This document shows positions 27,085 through 35,490 of a DNA stretch of 64,000 nt, one piece after another. Source of the stretch: an uncultured Bacteroidales bacterium (GTDB lineage Bacteria > Bacteroidota > Bacteroidia > Bacteroidales > UBA932); the NCBI GenBank assembly GCA_946405435.1, contig CAMJHF010000001.1, forward strand, positions 183,145 to 247,144. Direction: 5' to 3'. The stretch's first letter is position 1, and every line of letters starts with the position of its first letter. A program made the translations under genes and the position numbers. The notes under the pieces are model-generated. The model made no database searches and was not told the DNA's origin. It saw only the letters and a list, made by a program, of their open reading frames with translations.

Positions 27085-27130
27085 TTCCTAGCGTTTTCTG
27101 CAAATATACAAATATCAAACAAATACAGAA

Positions 27131-27200
27131 TTATCCCAGGGGAGATTTCCCCCGGGAAAAATTGTAAGGCGTTGGTATCTAGGATGTTGCGGATTACGCT
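27131..27200. repeat. REP-like palindromic element, copy 2
   Basis: Inner arms TCCCAGGGG (27134-27142) and CCCCCGGGA (27149-27157), then TTGTAAG (27162-27168) and the distal box TTGCGGATTACGCT (27187-27200), again 25 nt from the start of TTGTAAG. The box ends on the stop codon of the RAYT gene. The left outer arm CTTACAA seen in copy 1 is not conserved here. Confidence 0.7.
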
Positions 27201-28128
27201 ATTTTTGGATTATACTCAAGCGCAGATACTTTGCTATAAGTTTTGGATGGATATTTGTCTCACGATATATCCTCAGCAATAGATCTCCGCGATCCTCTTT
27301 GCTCAACGCAAATACGTCATGAACGTCTTCAAAAAGCAAGGTTCGCTTCAGCCAGTTGGTGATCTGTTCATAGCACAAATCGTTTCTGCCGACGAATACT
27401 TCTTTGATGTCGTATTCGCTGCCAGTATTATATTTCATTGACTGAATCATGTTGTCATGCGAGCCAAAAAGTGACTCGGCAAATGTGTAATCGATTACTG
27501 AATAGCAACATACGATAAAGTCAATCAACTGAAGGCGCTCTTTGTGGCTGAGAGGGCGGAAGAGACGCTTCAGAATTGTGCGGGAAAGAGGTTTTTGCTG
27601 ATCCTGTGTGCCCTTTATTTCTTTTATGGCCTTTTTCATCTCCGCCGAAGCCTTCCTGATTATAAGAGGTTCAGAAAAAGGATGGTCATTATTTGCATAT
27701 GCCAGATAATTCCATCGGTAATCCTCCGCTTTCCTGCATAGCTGCCTTTCAACCGGATTGTTGCCTAAATAGATAATGTTTGTCCGGATGGATTTCAAGT
27801 CTTTTTTTACGGCGCTTCCATAATGCATGTTAAATATAGGGCCCATTTTGCAGTTTGGGGCCTGCCCGAAGCGGACAAAAATGCTGGAACTATCTCTTTT
27901 ATAATTAGATAGATCATCCATATTCTCAGCGATGATGCCTTCGTGCACGTGGTCGGGCATTTGACAGAGTGAGACAAACCTGATGTTGTAACGACTTGCG
28001 CAGATTCAAACGATAGAGAAATGAACCAAGTGATCAATAGCATCATAGAAAAGAAGATGCCCTTCTTTAGTGTTTTGGTAGCAGTGGTTGTAGGCACCGC
28101 TCATGAAAATCCTTTTTTTAGTTCCCAT
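27199..28128 (-). pseudogene. RAYT (REP-associated Y1 tyrosine transposase) with one in-frame TGA
   Basis: The frame runs from ATG 28128 to TAG 27199, about 309 codons, interrupted only by TGA at 28008-28006 (codon 41). Before it the protein begins MGTKKRIFMSGAYNHCYQ; after it come ICASRYNIRFVSLCQ and the HUH metal motif QMPDHVHEG. The likely catalytic Tyr is in NIIYLGNNPVE, followed by EDYRWNYLAY, all typical of the TnpA-REP/RAYT family that acts on REP hairpins. Two REP-like elements flank it. The TGA may be a true nonsense mutation or a sequencing error; a second translation start at the MPDHVH Met would leave the HUH motif but lose the first strand. Confidence 0.8.
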
Positions 28129-28222
28129 AGTCAAGTTTTTCGCAAGATACAAAAATAAAGCATCACTACAAGCGTTCAAGAGCGTTATTCGTAAGTGATT
28201 GATTCTCTGGTATATGCCAAAA

Positions 28223-28289
28223 CATCCCGGGGGCAATCTCCCCTGGGATAATGTGTAAGGGATTGATTGTGAGCGTGTTGCGAAAAACG
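28223..28289. repeat. REP-like palindromic element, copy 3
   Basis: Inner arms ATCCCGGGGG (28224-28233) and CCCCTGGGAT (28240-28249), then GTGTAAG (28253-28259) and a degenerate distal box TTGCGAAAAACG starting at 28278, again 25 nt from the start of GTGTAAG. Read on the opposite strand, its hairpin is nearly identical to copy 2. A 14-nt near-perfect direct repeat (GTAAGTGATTGATT at 28191, GTAAGGGATTGATT at 28255) flanks the hairpin. Confidence 0.65.
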
Positions 28290-28506
28290 TACGGATGTTT
28301 GAAGGGCTCGTCAGTGGTTCGTTGGTAGCTCGTCGATGGCTTGTCAGTGGCTTGTACGGTGGTTCATGCGGTGCAACGTCGGGAGTCTCGGCGGAGTTTT
28401 GGGGGCTGCTCGGCGGGCGGGGGAGCTGAGGGTTTCGGGGGCAGATGGCTCCGGAGCTATGAAATGACCGGCGTTGGGGCGAGGAGGGGGGCCGGGGAGT
28501 GAGGAT
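28290..28506. other. Non-coding gap downstream of rsmD
   Basis: No gene seen. The stretch 28307-28365 contains short imperfect repeats of the form GCTCGTCAGTGG, GCTCGTCGATGG and GCTTGTCAGTGG, and the rest is G-rich. Open frames here lack start signals and family features. Confidence 0.5.
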
Positions 28507-29046
28507 TTATTCCGGGACGGAGAAGAAACTGAAGTGGACGCGTCCGTAGCTGCGTTCTTTGACGAAGGCGGGGTGCTCCTTGAAGGAGTATTCGCCGCCA
28601 TGCTCGAGAATAAAATAGCCTCCGGGGTGCAGCAAGTCTCTGGACAAGACCTTGTCCGGGATACCGTCCAGACCTTCGAGTGCGTATGGCGGATCGGCAA
28701 AGATGATATCGAACTTTTCCCGGCAGATGGGGAGAAAGTCAAAGACGTTGGTGTGTACTGCGGTGACATTGTCCAGACCGAGCCTGGATGCCTCCCGCTT
28801 TATGAAAGCGGCATTCTCCCTTGACATCTCCACGCTCCAGACGTGTCCCGCCCCCCTGGAGGCGAACTCGAACGCCACCATACCAGTACCACCGAACAAG
28901 TCGAGGACCTTTAGGTCTTCGAACTCGTATTCATTGTCCAGGATGTTGAACAGACCCTCGCGTGCGAAATCGGTAGTGGGCCTTGCCTTATAGCCCATGG
29001 GAGGAAGTACTGTCTTGCCCTTCAGGCGGCCGCCGATGATTCTCAT
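28507..29046 (-). CDS. rsmD: 16S rRNA (guanine966-N2)-methyltransferase RsmD
   Basis: 179 residues. It methylates G966 of 16S rRNA in the 30S subunit. Motifs: MRIIGGRLKGKTV at the N-terminus, RPTTDFAREGLFNIL, the SAM site VLDLFGGTGMVAFE and the catalytic FADPPYALEGL. The ATG overlaps the stop of the upstream gene as ATGA. Length is normal for the family. A 378-bp non-coding stretch lies between it and the RAYT start. Confidence 0.95.
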   Translation of the reverse strand: MRIIGGRLKGKTVLPPMGYKARPTTDFAREGLFNILDNEYEFEDLKVLDLFGGTGMVAFEFASRGAGHVWSVEMSRENAAFIKREASRLGLDNVTAVHTNVFDFLPICREKFDIIFADPPYALEGLDGIPDKVLSRDLLHPGGYFILEHGGEYSFKEHPAFVKERSYGRVHFSFFSVPE

Positions 29047-29495
29047 TTGCAGTCAACGGATTTGAAGTAGCGGTACAGCGACAGCTGGTACTCTTCCGGA
29101 AGGGTGTGCTTGAAATGGATTGTGGTGACCTCCGGGTTGAGCTGAAGGGACTTGAGGGCCGAATATATGTAATACTGGGCAGTGGTGAAGTCGGGAGCCT
29201 CGTAACAGTTGGCGAGCAGCAGGCTCTTGCCCTGGGCGACGGCCATGCTGAGGATGCCGTCCTGCCAGCTGCAGAGCAATTTGTTGTATTCCTTGCAGGA
29301 AGGAAGGTCACGGAGGAGATAAAAAATCTCCGGAAGGCCCTCGCCGGGCCCTCCGGAAACATATATCAGAACTGCGCCGTATTGGGGCACCTGCTCGTAC
29401 TTGACTTCGTCTGTACTTTTCAGCTGCGCAACATCGGACAGAACCTCACGTGCGGCGGCAGGGTCGAAGAAGTTTACGGGTACGAGGGTGAACAC
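29043..29495 (-). CDS. DUF3822-like protein, short form
   Basis: 150 residues from a GTG at 29495. In Bacteroidota a DUF3822 protein is commonly encoded directly upstream of rsmD, and the opening FTLVPVNFFDPAAAREVL fits the C-terminal half of that family as I recall it. Family members are usually about 250-270 residues, so this copy lacks the N-terminal half; the frame upstream runs into the end of the preceding gene and has no good start. It could be a reduced version or an unrelated small protein. Function is unknown. Confidence 0.55.
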   Translation of the reverse strand: MFTLVPVNFFDPAAAREVLSDVAQLKSTDEVKYEQVPQYGAVLIYVSGGPGEGLPEIFYLLRDLPSCKEYNKLLCSWQDGILSMAVAQGKSLLLANCYEAPDFTTAQYYIYSALKSLQLNPEVTTIHFKHTLPEEYQLSLYRYFKSVDCK

Positions 29496-29500
29496 CGCTG

Positions 29501-30193
29501 CTACTCCCAGTTGCCGGCGTTGTTGTTAGGTGCGGTAACGCTGCCGACCTGCAGACCTTCGTATTTGTTCTGGTCCTTGCGCTCGGCGTCCAGGTTGATC
29601 CTGAGCTGGTTGTCCATGCCCTTGAGAAGGAGTTTGTAGGGCATCTTGGCCTCGAACAGGGGCACTGGAACACCGGATACCATGTGTGTCTCAGCAGTCA
29701 TCTCGATGGGCTGGCCGCCGGAGAAGGGGATGGTCTTGAGGGAGTCGATGTTGAAGTCTTCCCTGTTGTTGAAGAGGGTATCCTTGACGGGAATCTGGGT
29801 TACCACCGAGAAGACGAGGTTCTTGTCTCCGGCCTCGTACATTTCGAGGAGTTTCTCGGGGGTGATCTTGCGGTTGGCCTTCTTTACCTTTTCGGTGTGT
29901 GCCCATGCTATGGAGTCATCGGCGGAACCGATCTGCATGACGACGGCCATCTTGCCGTTCTCGTAGAAGTTCTTGAGGGAGTCGATTGTGGAGACGAATT
30001 TGCCGTTGACGCTCTTGTATGCTACCTGCAGCGTACGGATATCCTTGAGGCGCTGGATGGCGACGGCCTCGCGCTTTTCCTTCTGCTTGTTGAAGTTGAC
30101 AGGCTTCATGATGCTGCTGTAAATGGCATAGACAAGAGCCACGATTCCAATGAAGAGGAGAATCTCCAGAACGATCTTTAATGCTTTGTTCAT
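29501..30193 (-). CDS. Membrane-anchored protein of unknown function
   Basis: 230 residues from the ATG at 30193. A single N-terminal membrane helix (IVLEILLFIGIVALVYAIY) follows a short basic start; the rest is predicted periplasmic, beginning with a Lys/Glu/Arg-rich helix (FNKQKEKREAVAIQRLKDIR). The architecture recalls pseudopilin-like or general Bacteroidota conserved proteins, but I recognise no named domain. It ends 5 nt before the DUF3822-like gene, so it starts a three-gene operon with rsmD. A TAACTTTG box is present about 30 nt upstream. Confidence 0.7.
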   Translation of the reverse strand: MNKALKIVLEILLFIGIVALVYAIYSSIMKPVNFNKQKEKREAVAIQRLKDIRTLQVAYKSVNGKFVSTIDSLKNFYENGKMAVVMQIGSADDSIAWAHTEKVKKANRKITPEKLLEMYEAGDKNLVFSVVTQIPVKDTLFNNREDFNIDSLKTIPFSGGQPIEMTAETHMVSGVPVPLFEAKMPYKLLLKGMDNQLRINLDAERKDQNKYEGLQVGSVTAPNNNAGNWE

Positions 30194-30265
30194 TTTATGT
30201 TTTTTTATTTGTATCCAAAGTCGGACAAAGTTATAAAAATGATTTATGAAATGCAATATTATTCT

Positions 30266-30273
30266 TAAATTTG
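30266..30273 (+). promoter_or_regulatory. -7 element for the nrnA-like operon
   Basis: TAAATTTG ends 4 nt before the GTG start of the DHH phosphoesterase gene at 30278, implying a leaderless GTG-initiated transcript. Confidence 0.6.
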
Positions 30274-30277
30274 CATC

Positions 30278-31327
30278 GTGAAAACGCGAGAAAAAGCCAT
30301 TGTACTGAGCGCCTGGATAGACTCCGCATCATGCATAACTCTGGTCAGCCACGCCCGCCCGGACGGGGACGCGGCCGGCAGTTGTGCCGCTGCCGCAGCC
30401 TACCTGCGCGGGTGCAGGGGCAAGGATGCGGCGGTCATTCTCCCCGACGCCGTCCCGGCTTCGCTCGGCTTTGTGCTTGATGGCTGCAATCTGACCGTAG
30501 CCTGTGACGCCCTGGCCGAGGCGGCTGCGCGCCTGGCCTCCACGGACCTTCTGATCTGCCTGGATTTCAACACCATGTCCAGGGCGGAAGGAATCGCGGA
30601 GAAACTCCAGTCGTGCCCTGCACGCAAGGTGCTGGTGGACCACCACGAAGGGCCCTCCACCGACGAGTTCGACCTCTGCTTCAGTTCAACTGCGGTGTCT
30701 TCCGCGTGCGAACTGCTGTATACGGTCCTTCTGGAAATGCCGGACATCGATCATGACGCTTCGAGGCTCCCGATGCAGGCGGCTCGCGCCCTGATGACAG
30801 GCATGACCACCGATACCAACAACTTCGCCAATTCGGTATACCCCGGAACGCTCCGCATGGCCTCCGAACTGCTGGCCGCCGGAGTGGACAGGGACGACCT
30901 TATCGACCGCATCTACTTCAGCGAGCGTCCAAACCGTCTCGCCGCCCAGGGGGATTTCCTTACTTCGTACATGGAAATCCTTCCTTGCGGAGCCGCGGTA
31001 ACGGTACTGCCGCAGTCTTTCTTTGAGCGTCACGGCCTGGCCGACGGCGAAACCGAGGGCTTTGTAAACATGCCCCTGGCTGTCAAGGATGTCCGTCTGA
31101 GCATCCTCGCACGGGAAGACGAGGGCCGTTTCAGGGTGTCGCTCCGTTCCAAGCGCGGCGTGTCCGCCCGCAGTCTTGCCGTCCGGTGTTTCCACGGAGG
31201 CGGGCACGAGCAGGCATCCGGAGGCAAAATATTAATTCCGGACGATATCCCCGACACGTCTGCAGCCGCAGAATACCTGAGGGAGGTGGCGGCACGATTC
31301 ATGCAGGAAAACAACACCGTCAATTGA
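30278..31327 (+). CDS. DHH-family phosphoesterase, NrnA-like oligoribonuclease/pAp phosphatase
   Basis: 349 residues from a GTG. NrnA enzymes degrade 2-5-nt RNA and dephosphorylate pAp. Motifs: HARPDGDAAGS (DHH motif I), LICLDFNTMSRAEGI, VDHHEGP (about 120) and the DHHA1 glycine-rich box HGGGHEQASGG (about 305). Length fits NrnA (about 320-350). It starts a plus-strand operon that probably continues through serB, since the following genes are separated by 1-22 nt. Confidence 0.9.
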   Translation: MKTREKAIVLSAWIDSASCITLVSHARPDGDAAGSCAAAAAYLRGCRGKDAAVILPDAVPASLGFVLDGCNLTVACDALAEAAARLASTDLLICLDFNTMSRAEGIAEKLQSCPARKVLVDHHEGPSTDEFDLCFSSTAVSSACELLYTVLLEMPDIDHDASRLPMQAARALMTGMTTDTNNFANSVYPGTLRMASELLAAGVDRDDLIDRIYFSERPNRLAAQGDFLTSYMEILPCGAAVTVLPQSFFERHGLADGETEGFVNMPLAVKDVRLSILAREDEGRFRVSLRSKRGVSARSLAVRCFHGGGHEQASGGKILIPDDIPDTSAAAEYLREVAARFMQENNTVN

Positions 31328-31332
31328 AACAA

Positions 31333-32382
31333 ATGAAGAGATTCACCATATTTGCAGCCCTTGCCGCATTGCTGTTTGCAGGCTGTGCACAAACACCCGC
31401 ATCTAAGACTACCGATGCTTCCAGGCGCTACCTGGAGGCATGGGTGCATGTCCAGAAAGAAAAGCACCCCGAGTACCTGTGGACCCAAACCGGCCTCGGA
31501 GCATGGATCCTCGAAGAAGAAGAGGGCTCCGGCACCCCTGTAGGCGAATTTGAAGATTCGCTCTACCTTCGCGTAAACTACACGATGACCGACCTTTACG
31601 GCAACATCAGCGGCTCTACCTCCGCCCGTCTGGCCCAGCAGCTTGGCCTGTATGACGAGGCCGATTACTACGGACCGGAAATATGGTATGCCAAAGGTAT
31701 CTATGCCGGACTCGAGGACATTATAAAGGGCATGCGTCCAGGCGGTAGACGCAAGGTGGTCATTCCTTCGTGGCTCATGACCTTCGAGCGTTTCAACACC
31801 CTGGACGAGTACCTTTCGGCCTCCCAGGACAAAAACGGAAGCAACAGTATCTACGATGTGGAGCTGGTGGAGGCGTTCAACTATGTAAACGACTGGGAAC
31901 TGGATTCCATAAGCCGCTATATTGTTCGCAATTATGCCGGAAAATACGGAACCGACGCCAAAAAGGCCAAGGCCGACAGCTCCGGTACGCACGGCTTGTA
32001 CTATATCCGCGAAGAGGCCCCTTCTGATGCCGTGGAACTCAAGGATACTACTGTGTATATCAATTATATAGGGCGGCTGCTCAACGGTCATGTGTTCGAC
32101 ACCAACATACGTGATACCGCCATATACCACGGCGTGTTCTCGTCCAGCCGCAGCTATTCTCCCGTCTCTGTGAGTTACGGTAGTTCCTGGTCGGAAACGA
32201 AAATGGACGACAACAGCATCATCAAAGGCTTCGCCCGTATGCTGTGGCAGATGAAGTCCTTCGAGAAGGGCACCGGAGTATTCTATTCGCCCCTTGGCTA
32301 CGGTTACCGCGGCTCCGGCGAGACTATTCCCGCCTACGCTCCGCTGCGATTCGATATTCAGATAGTGGCTAAGCCGGAGTAA
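31333..32382 (+). CDS. FKBP-type peptidyl-prolyl isomerase lipoprotein
   Basis: 349 residues from the ATG at 31333, 5 nt after the previous stop; a longer frame from 31186 lacks a signal peptide. The lipobox FAALAALLFAGC anchors it in an outer or inner membrane leaflet facing the periplasm. Two FKBP-like regions are visible: one around LRVNYTMTDLYG with ALGED-like GIYAGLEDIIKGM, RRKVVIPSW, and a second with VYINYIGRLLNGHVFDTN, SIIKGFARMLWQMK and ending YAPLRFDIQIV. It resembles GldI-type lipoproteins of the phylum. It likely assists folding of exported proteins. Confidence 0.82.
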   Translation: MKRFTIFAALAALLFAGCAQTPASKTTDASRRYLEAWVHVQKEKHPEYLWTQTGLGAWILEEEEGSGTPVGEFEDSLYLRVNYTMTDLYGNISGSTSARLAQQLGLYDEADYYGPEIWYAKGIYAGLEDIIKGMRPGGRRKVVIPSWLMTFERFNTLDEYLSASQDKNGSNSIYDVELVEAFNYVNDWELDSISRYIVRNYAGKYGTDAKKAKADSSGTHGLYYIREEAPSDAVELKDTTVYINYIGRLLNGHVFDTNIRDTAIYHGVFSSSRSYSPVSVSYGSSWSETKMDDNSIIKGFARMLWQMKSFEKGTGVFYSPLGYGYRGSGETIPAYAPLRFDIQIVAKPE

Positions 32383-32383
32383 T

Positions 32384-33781
32384 ATGGCGGACACCTATTC
32401 CGCCCCTCTGGAACTGGGCACAGAAAAAATCAGTTCGCTCCTAAGGAAGTACGCCGTTCCGGGCATAATAGCCCAAACGGCGGCTTCGCTTTACAATATG
32501 GTGGACAGCATCTACATCGGGCATATCCCCGACGTGGGGCCTTACGCCATCTCAGGACTCGCCGTCACGTTCCCCCTGATGAACATCAGCATCGCCCTCG
32601 GCACGCTGGTGGGCGTAGGGTCCATGACGCTGATCTCCATCCTCCTCGGCCAGCGCAACTATGAAGCCGCCGGCAAGGTGCTCTCCAACGCCCTTACCCT
32701 CAATACGATACTGGGTATCGTGTTCACCGTCTTGGCGCTTTCCTTCCTGGACCCGATACTGTATTTCTTCGGCGCCAGCGAGCTCACGCTGCCCTTTGCG
32801 AGGGACTATATGACCATCATCCTGCTGGGCAATACTTTCGCCCATCTGATGCATGGTTTCAACGGCATAATACGGTGTTCCGGTCATCCGAACACGGCCA
32901 TGGGCCTTACCTTGTTCACGGTCATCTCGAACGCCATACTGGACCCGATATTCATCTTCGGCCTCGGGCTCGGCATCAAGGGCGCGGCGCTCGCCACTGT
33001 CATCTGCCAGCTGCTCGCGCTTGCCTACACCTTAAAGTTCCTTGCGGACAAAAAGCGGTTCCTGCATTTCAACAAGCCGCTGTTCCAGCTGGACTGGCGT
33101 ATAGCCAAGCAGTCGCTTGCCATAGGAGTGGGCCCTTTCCTCATGAACTGCGCCGCCAGCCTTGTGGCGCTTTTCGTCAACCAGCAGCTGCGCAAGTACG
33201 GCGGCGACCTGGCCATCGGGGCCTATGGCATAGTCAACCGTATCACCATGCTTTTCGCCATGATATGCATGGGTTTCAACCAGGGCCTGCAGCCTATCGC
33301 CGGTTATAACTACGGCGCGAGGCAGTATTCCAGGGTTAAAAGCGTATTTACGCTTACCGCCAAATGGGAAGTGCTGGTGACCGGAATCTGCTTCCTGATC
33401 TCGGTTCTCATACCTGAGGCGGCCGTGCGTCTTTTTACTAACGACCCCGAGCTTGTGAGGCTCTCCTCCCGGGGCCTTCGGCTGATGAACTGCGGCTTTG
33501 CCCTGGTAGGCTTCGGAATGGTGACTTCCAATCTTTTCCAGTGCCTTGGCATGGTCAAGATCTCCATCTTCCTTTCGTTGTCGCGGCAGCTGATTTTCCT
33601 CCTTCCCCTTATCTACCTGCTGCCCCTGTGGCTGCGTGAAGAGGGAGTCTGGATAAGTTTCCCCATCTCCGACATGCTGAGCGTAATAGTGTCGGTGGTG
33701 TTTATCATAAGACTTTTCCGTAAGTTCAACCGCCTCAAGGACGGGGACGACGCATCCTCGCTTGGCAGTGAAGTGCAATAA
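32384..33781 (+). CDS. MATE-family multidrug/metabolite efflux transporter
   Basis: 465 residues with about 12 membrane helices in two homologous halves. Typical MATE features: the first helix region VPGIIAQTAASLYNMVDSIY, LVGVGSMTLISILLGQ, HGFNGIIRCSGHPNTAM, and in the second half GFNQGLQPIAGYNYGA. These exporters use Na+ or H+ gradients. The substrate cannot be read from the sequence. It starts 1 nt after the FKBP stop and is followed after 1 nt by a kinase-like gene. Confidence 0.92.
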   Translation: MADTYSAPLELGTEKISSLLRKYAVPGIIAQTAASLYNMVDSIYIGHIPDVGPYAISGLAVTFPLMNISIALGTLVGVGSMTLISILLGQRNYEAAGKVLSNALTLNTILGIVFTVLALSFLDPILYFFGASELTLPFARDYMTIILLGNTFAHLMHGFNGIIRCSGHPNTAMGLTLFTVISNAILDPIFIFGLGLGIKGAALATVICQLLALAYTLKFLADKKRFLHFNKPLFQLDWRIAKQSLAIGVGPFLMNCAASLVALFVNQQLRKYGGDLAIGAYGIVNRITMLFAMICMGFNQGLQPIAGYNYGARQYSRVKSVFTLTAKWEVLVTGICFLISVLIPEAAVRLFTNDPELVRLSSRGLRLMNCGFALVGFGMVTSNLFQCLGMVKISIFLSLSRQLIFLLPLIYLLPLWLREEGVWISFPISDMLSVIVSVVFIIRLFRKFNRLKDGDDASSLGSEVQ

Positions 33782-33782
33782 T

Positions 33783-34397
33783 ATGGACAGGATTCTAATC
33801 AATATCGGCCGCCAGGTCGGGAGCGGAGGCCACAGCGTGGCGGTGGCTCTCGGGCAGAAGCTTGGAATAGACGTATATGACAACGAACTTCTAATCAAAT
33901 TCGCCGAGAAGAGCGGTCTGAGTGCAGACTATATAAAACAGAAAGACGAACGTCCGGGACTTGGCATGGGCTTCGGCGGGCTGCTGGGATCGCCCACATA
34001 CAGCGGCTTTACGCGGGGCATGCTCGGAGAGGGCGAACTGTTCCGGGTGCAGAGCGAAACCATCATGGAAATAGCCATGCACGGCAGTGCGATATTCGTC
34101 GGACGCGCTTCCGATTATGTGCTGCGCGACCTCAAAACCCTGGACGTATTCGTAACGGCTCCGCTGGAGGTACGCAAAGCCGCCGTGGCGCAGCGGCAGG
34201 GGATTACGCCGGAGCAGGCCGGCAACCTTATACGCCGTCAAGACCGTCGCCGGAAAGACTACTACGACCTCATTACGATGGGGGACAACTGGGGTGTCGC
34301 TTCCAATTACGACCTCTGCGTGGATTCTTCGATTCTCGGCATAGACAAGACGGCCGATTATATCATCGCATTCGGACGTGACGCCGGGCTTATCTGA
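33783..34397 (+). CDS. Cytidylate kinase-like family protein
   Basis: 204 residues from the ATG at 33783. The P-loop-like start INIGRQVGSGGHSVAVALGQKLG and YDNELLIKFAEKSG match the cytidylate-kinase-like family (distinct from Cmk), and VGRASDYVL plus RRQDRRRKDYYD correspond to the substrate and lid regions. The P-loop G-R-Q-V-G-S-G-G is typical of this paralog group. Phosphorylation of CMP has not been shown for most members. It lies between a MATE gene and prfB in the same operon. Confidence 0.8.
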   Translation: MDRILINIGRQVGSGGHSVAVALGQKLGIDVYDNELLIKFAEKSGLSADYIKQKDERPGLGMGFGGLLGSPTYSGFTRGMLGEGELFRVQSETIMEIAMHGSAIFVGRASDYVLRDLKTLDVFVTAPLEVRKAAVAQRQGITPEQAGNLIRRQDRRRKDYYDLITMGDNWGVASNYDLCVDSSILGIDKTADYIIAFGRDAGLI

Positions 34398-34405
34398 AAA
34401 ATTGT

Positions 34406-34413
34406 TATATTTG
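34406..34413 (+). promoter_or_regulatory. Internal -7 element before prfB
   Basis: TATATTTG ends 6 nt before the prfB ATG at 34420, suggesting prfB can also be transcribed from its own leaderless promoter within the operon. Confidence 0.55.
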
Positions 34414-34419
34414 TAGTCT

Positions 34420-35487
34420 ATGATCAGCCAGGAACAAGTCAAAGAATTGGAACTTCGCGTCGAAGCGCTTCACAAATATCTCAAGATCGATTCCCGCCGC
34501 TCTGAAGTGGCATCCAAAGAGGCCCGCACACATGAGCCTGATTTCTGGGACGACCCCAAGGCGGCCGAGCTTTTCCTCAAGGGTATCAACTCGGTAAAGT
34601 CCTGGGTAACAGCCTACGATAAGGTAAAGGGTGAAGTCGAGGACCTGGGCGTTCTGCTCGAGCTTGAGCCGGACAGTCCTGAAACCGACGCCGCCTACGT
34701 CGCGGCCGTAAAGTCGGTGGAAGACCTTGAGCTCAAGAACATGCTCGGGGCAGAAGGCGACAACCTGGGAGCCGTGCTCACCATAAATTCCGGAGCGGGC
34801 GGCACTGAGGCCAACGACTGGAGCGCGATGCTCATGCGCATGTATATCCGCTGGGGCGAGCGCAGCGGCTACAAGATGACCACCACCGAGCTTATCGAGG
34901 GCGACGAGGCCGGTATAAAGTCCTGTACCATACAGTTCGAGGGAGACTTTGCCTACGGCTACCTGAAGGGCGAATCCGGCGTGCACCGCCTGGTGCGCAT
35001 ATCCCCCTTCAATGCCCAGGGCAAGCGCCAGACCACCTTCAGCAGCGTGTTCATATATCCCCTGGTGGACGACAGCATCAACATAGAGATCAATCCTTCA
35101 GACATCGAGTGGGATACATTCCGCAGCGGCGGCCATGGCGGCCAGAACGTGAACAAGGTGGAAACCGGCGTCCGCGTGCGGCACCTTCCTACAGGCATCA
35201 CCGTCGAGAATACCGAAACCCGTTCCCAGCAGGACAACCGCCAGCGTGCGCTGCTCATCCTCAAATCCCGCCTGTACGACATCGAACTCAAAAAACGCCA
35301 GGAAAAGCAGGCGGAGCTCGAAGGCCAGAAGAAGAAAATAGAGTGGGGAAGCCAGATCCGCTCCTATGTGCTGCACCCCTACCGCATGGTCAAGGACCTG
35401 CGCACGGGCTACGAGACCGCCGACACCCAGGGCGTCCTGGACGGCGACCTTAACGCCTTCATGAAAGAATATTTAATGAATCAATAA
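34420..35487 (+). CDS. prfB: Peptide chain release factor 2, without programmed frameshift
   Basis: 355 residues, near the 365 of E. coli RF2. It reads UGA and UAA stops. The tripeptide anticodon SPF is in VRISPFNAQGK (about 194) and the catalytic GGQ in GGHGGQNVNKVE (about 239). In E. coli a UGA near codon 26 forces a +1 frameshift as autoregulation; here the matching region (HKYLKIDSRR) reads straight through with no stop, so that control is absent. It is followed after 3 nt by the fumarase gene. Confidence 0.95.
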   Translation: MISQEQVKELELRVEALHKYLKIDSRRSEVASKEARTHEPDFWDDPKAAELFLKGINSVKSWVTAYDKVKGEVEDLGVLLELEPDSPETDAAYVAAVKSVEDLELKNMLGAEGDNLGAVLTINSGAGGTEANDWSAMLMRMYIRWGERSGYKMTTTELIEGDEAGIKSCTIQFEGDFAYGYLKGESGVHRLVRISPFNAQGKRQTTFSSVFIYPLVDDSINIEINPSDIEWDTFRSGGHGGQNVNKVETGVRVRHLPTGITVENTETRSQQDNRQRALLILKSRLYDIELKKRQEKQAELEGQKKKIEWGSQIRSYVLHPYRMVKDLRTGYETADTQGVLDGDLNAFMKEYLMNQ

Positions 35488-35490
35488 GAT

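Noticed and set aside
28006..28008. Selenocysteine at the RAYT TGA
   Set aside because: No SECIS-like hairpin is evident right after it, and a transposase has no known need for selenocysteine; nonsense mutation is simpler.
34420..34520. Programmed frameshift in prfB
   Set aside because: No in-frame TGA or slippery CTTTGA exists; the gene reads straight through.
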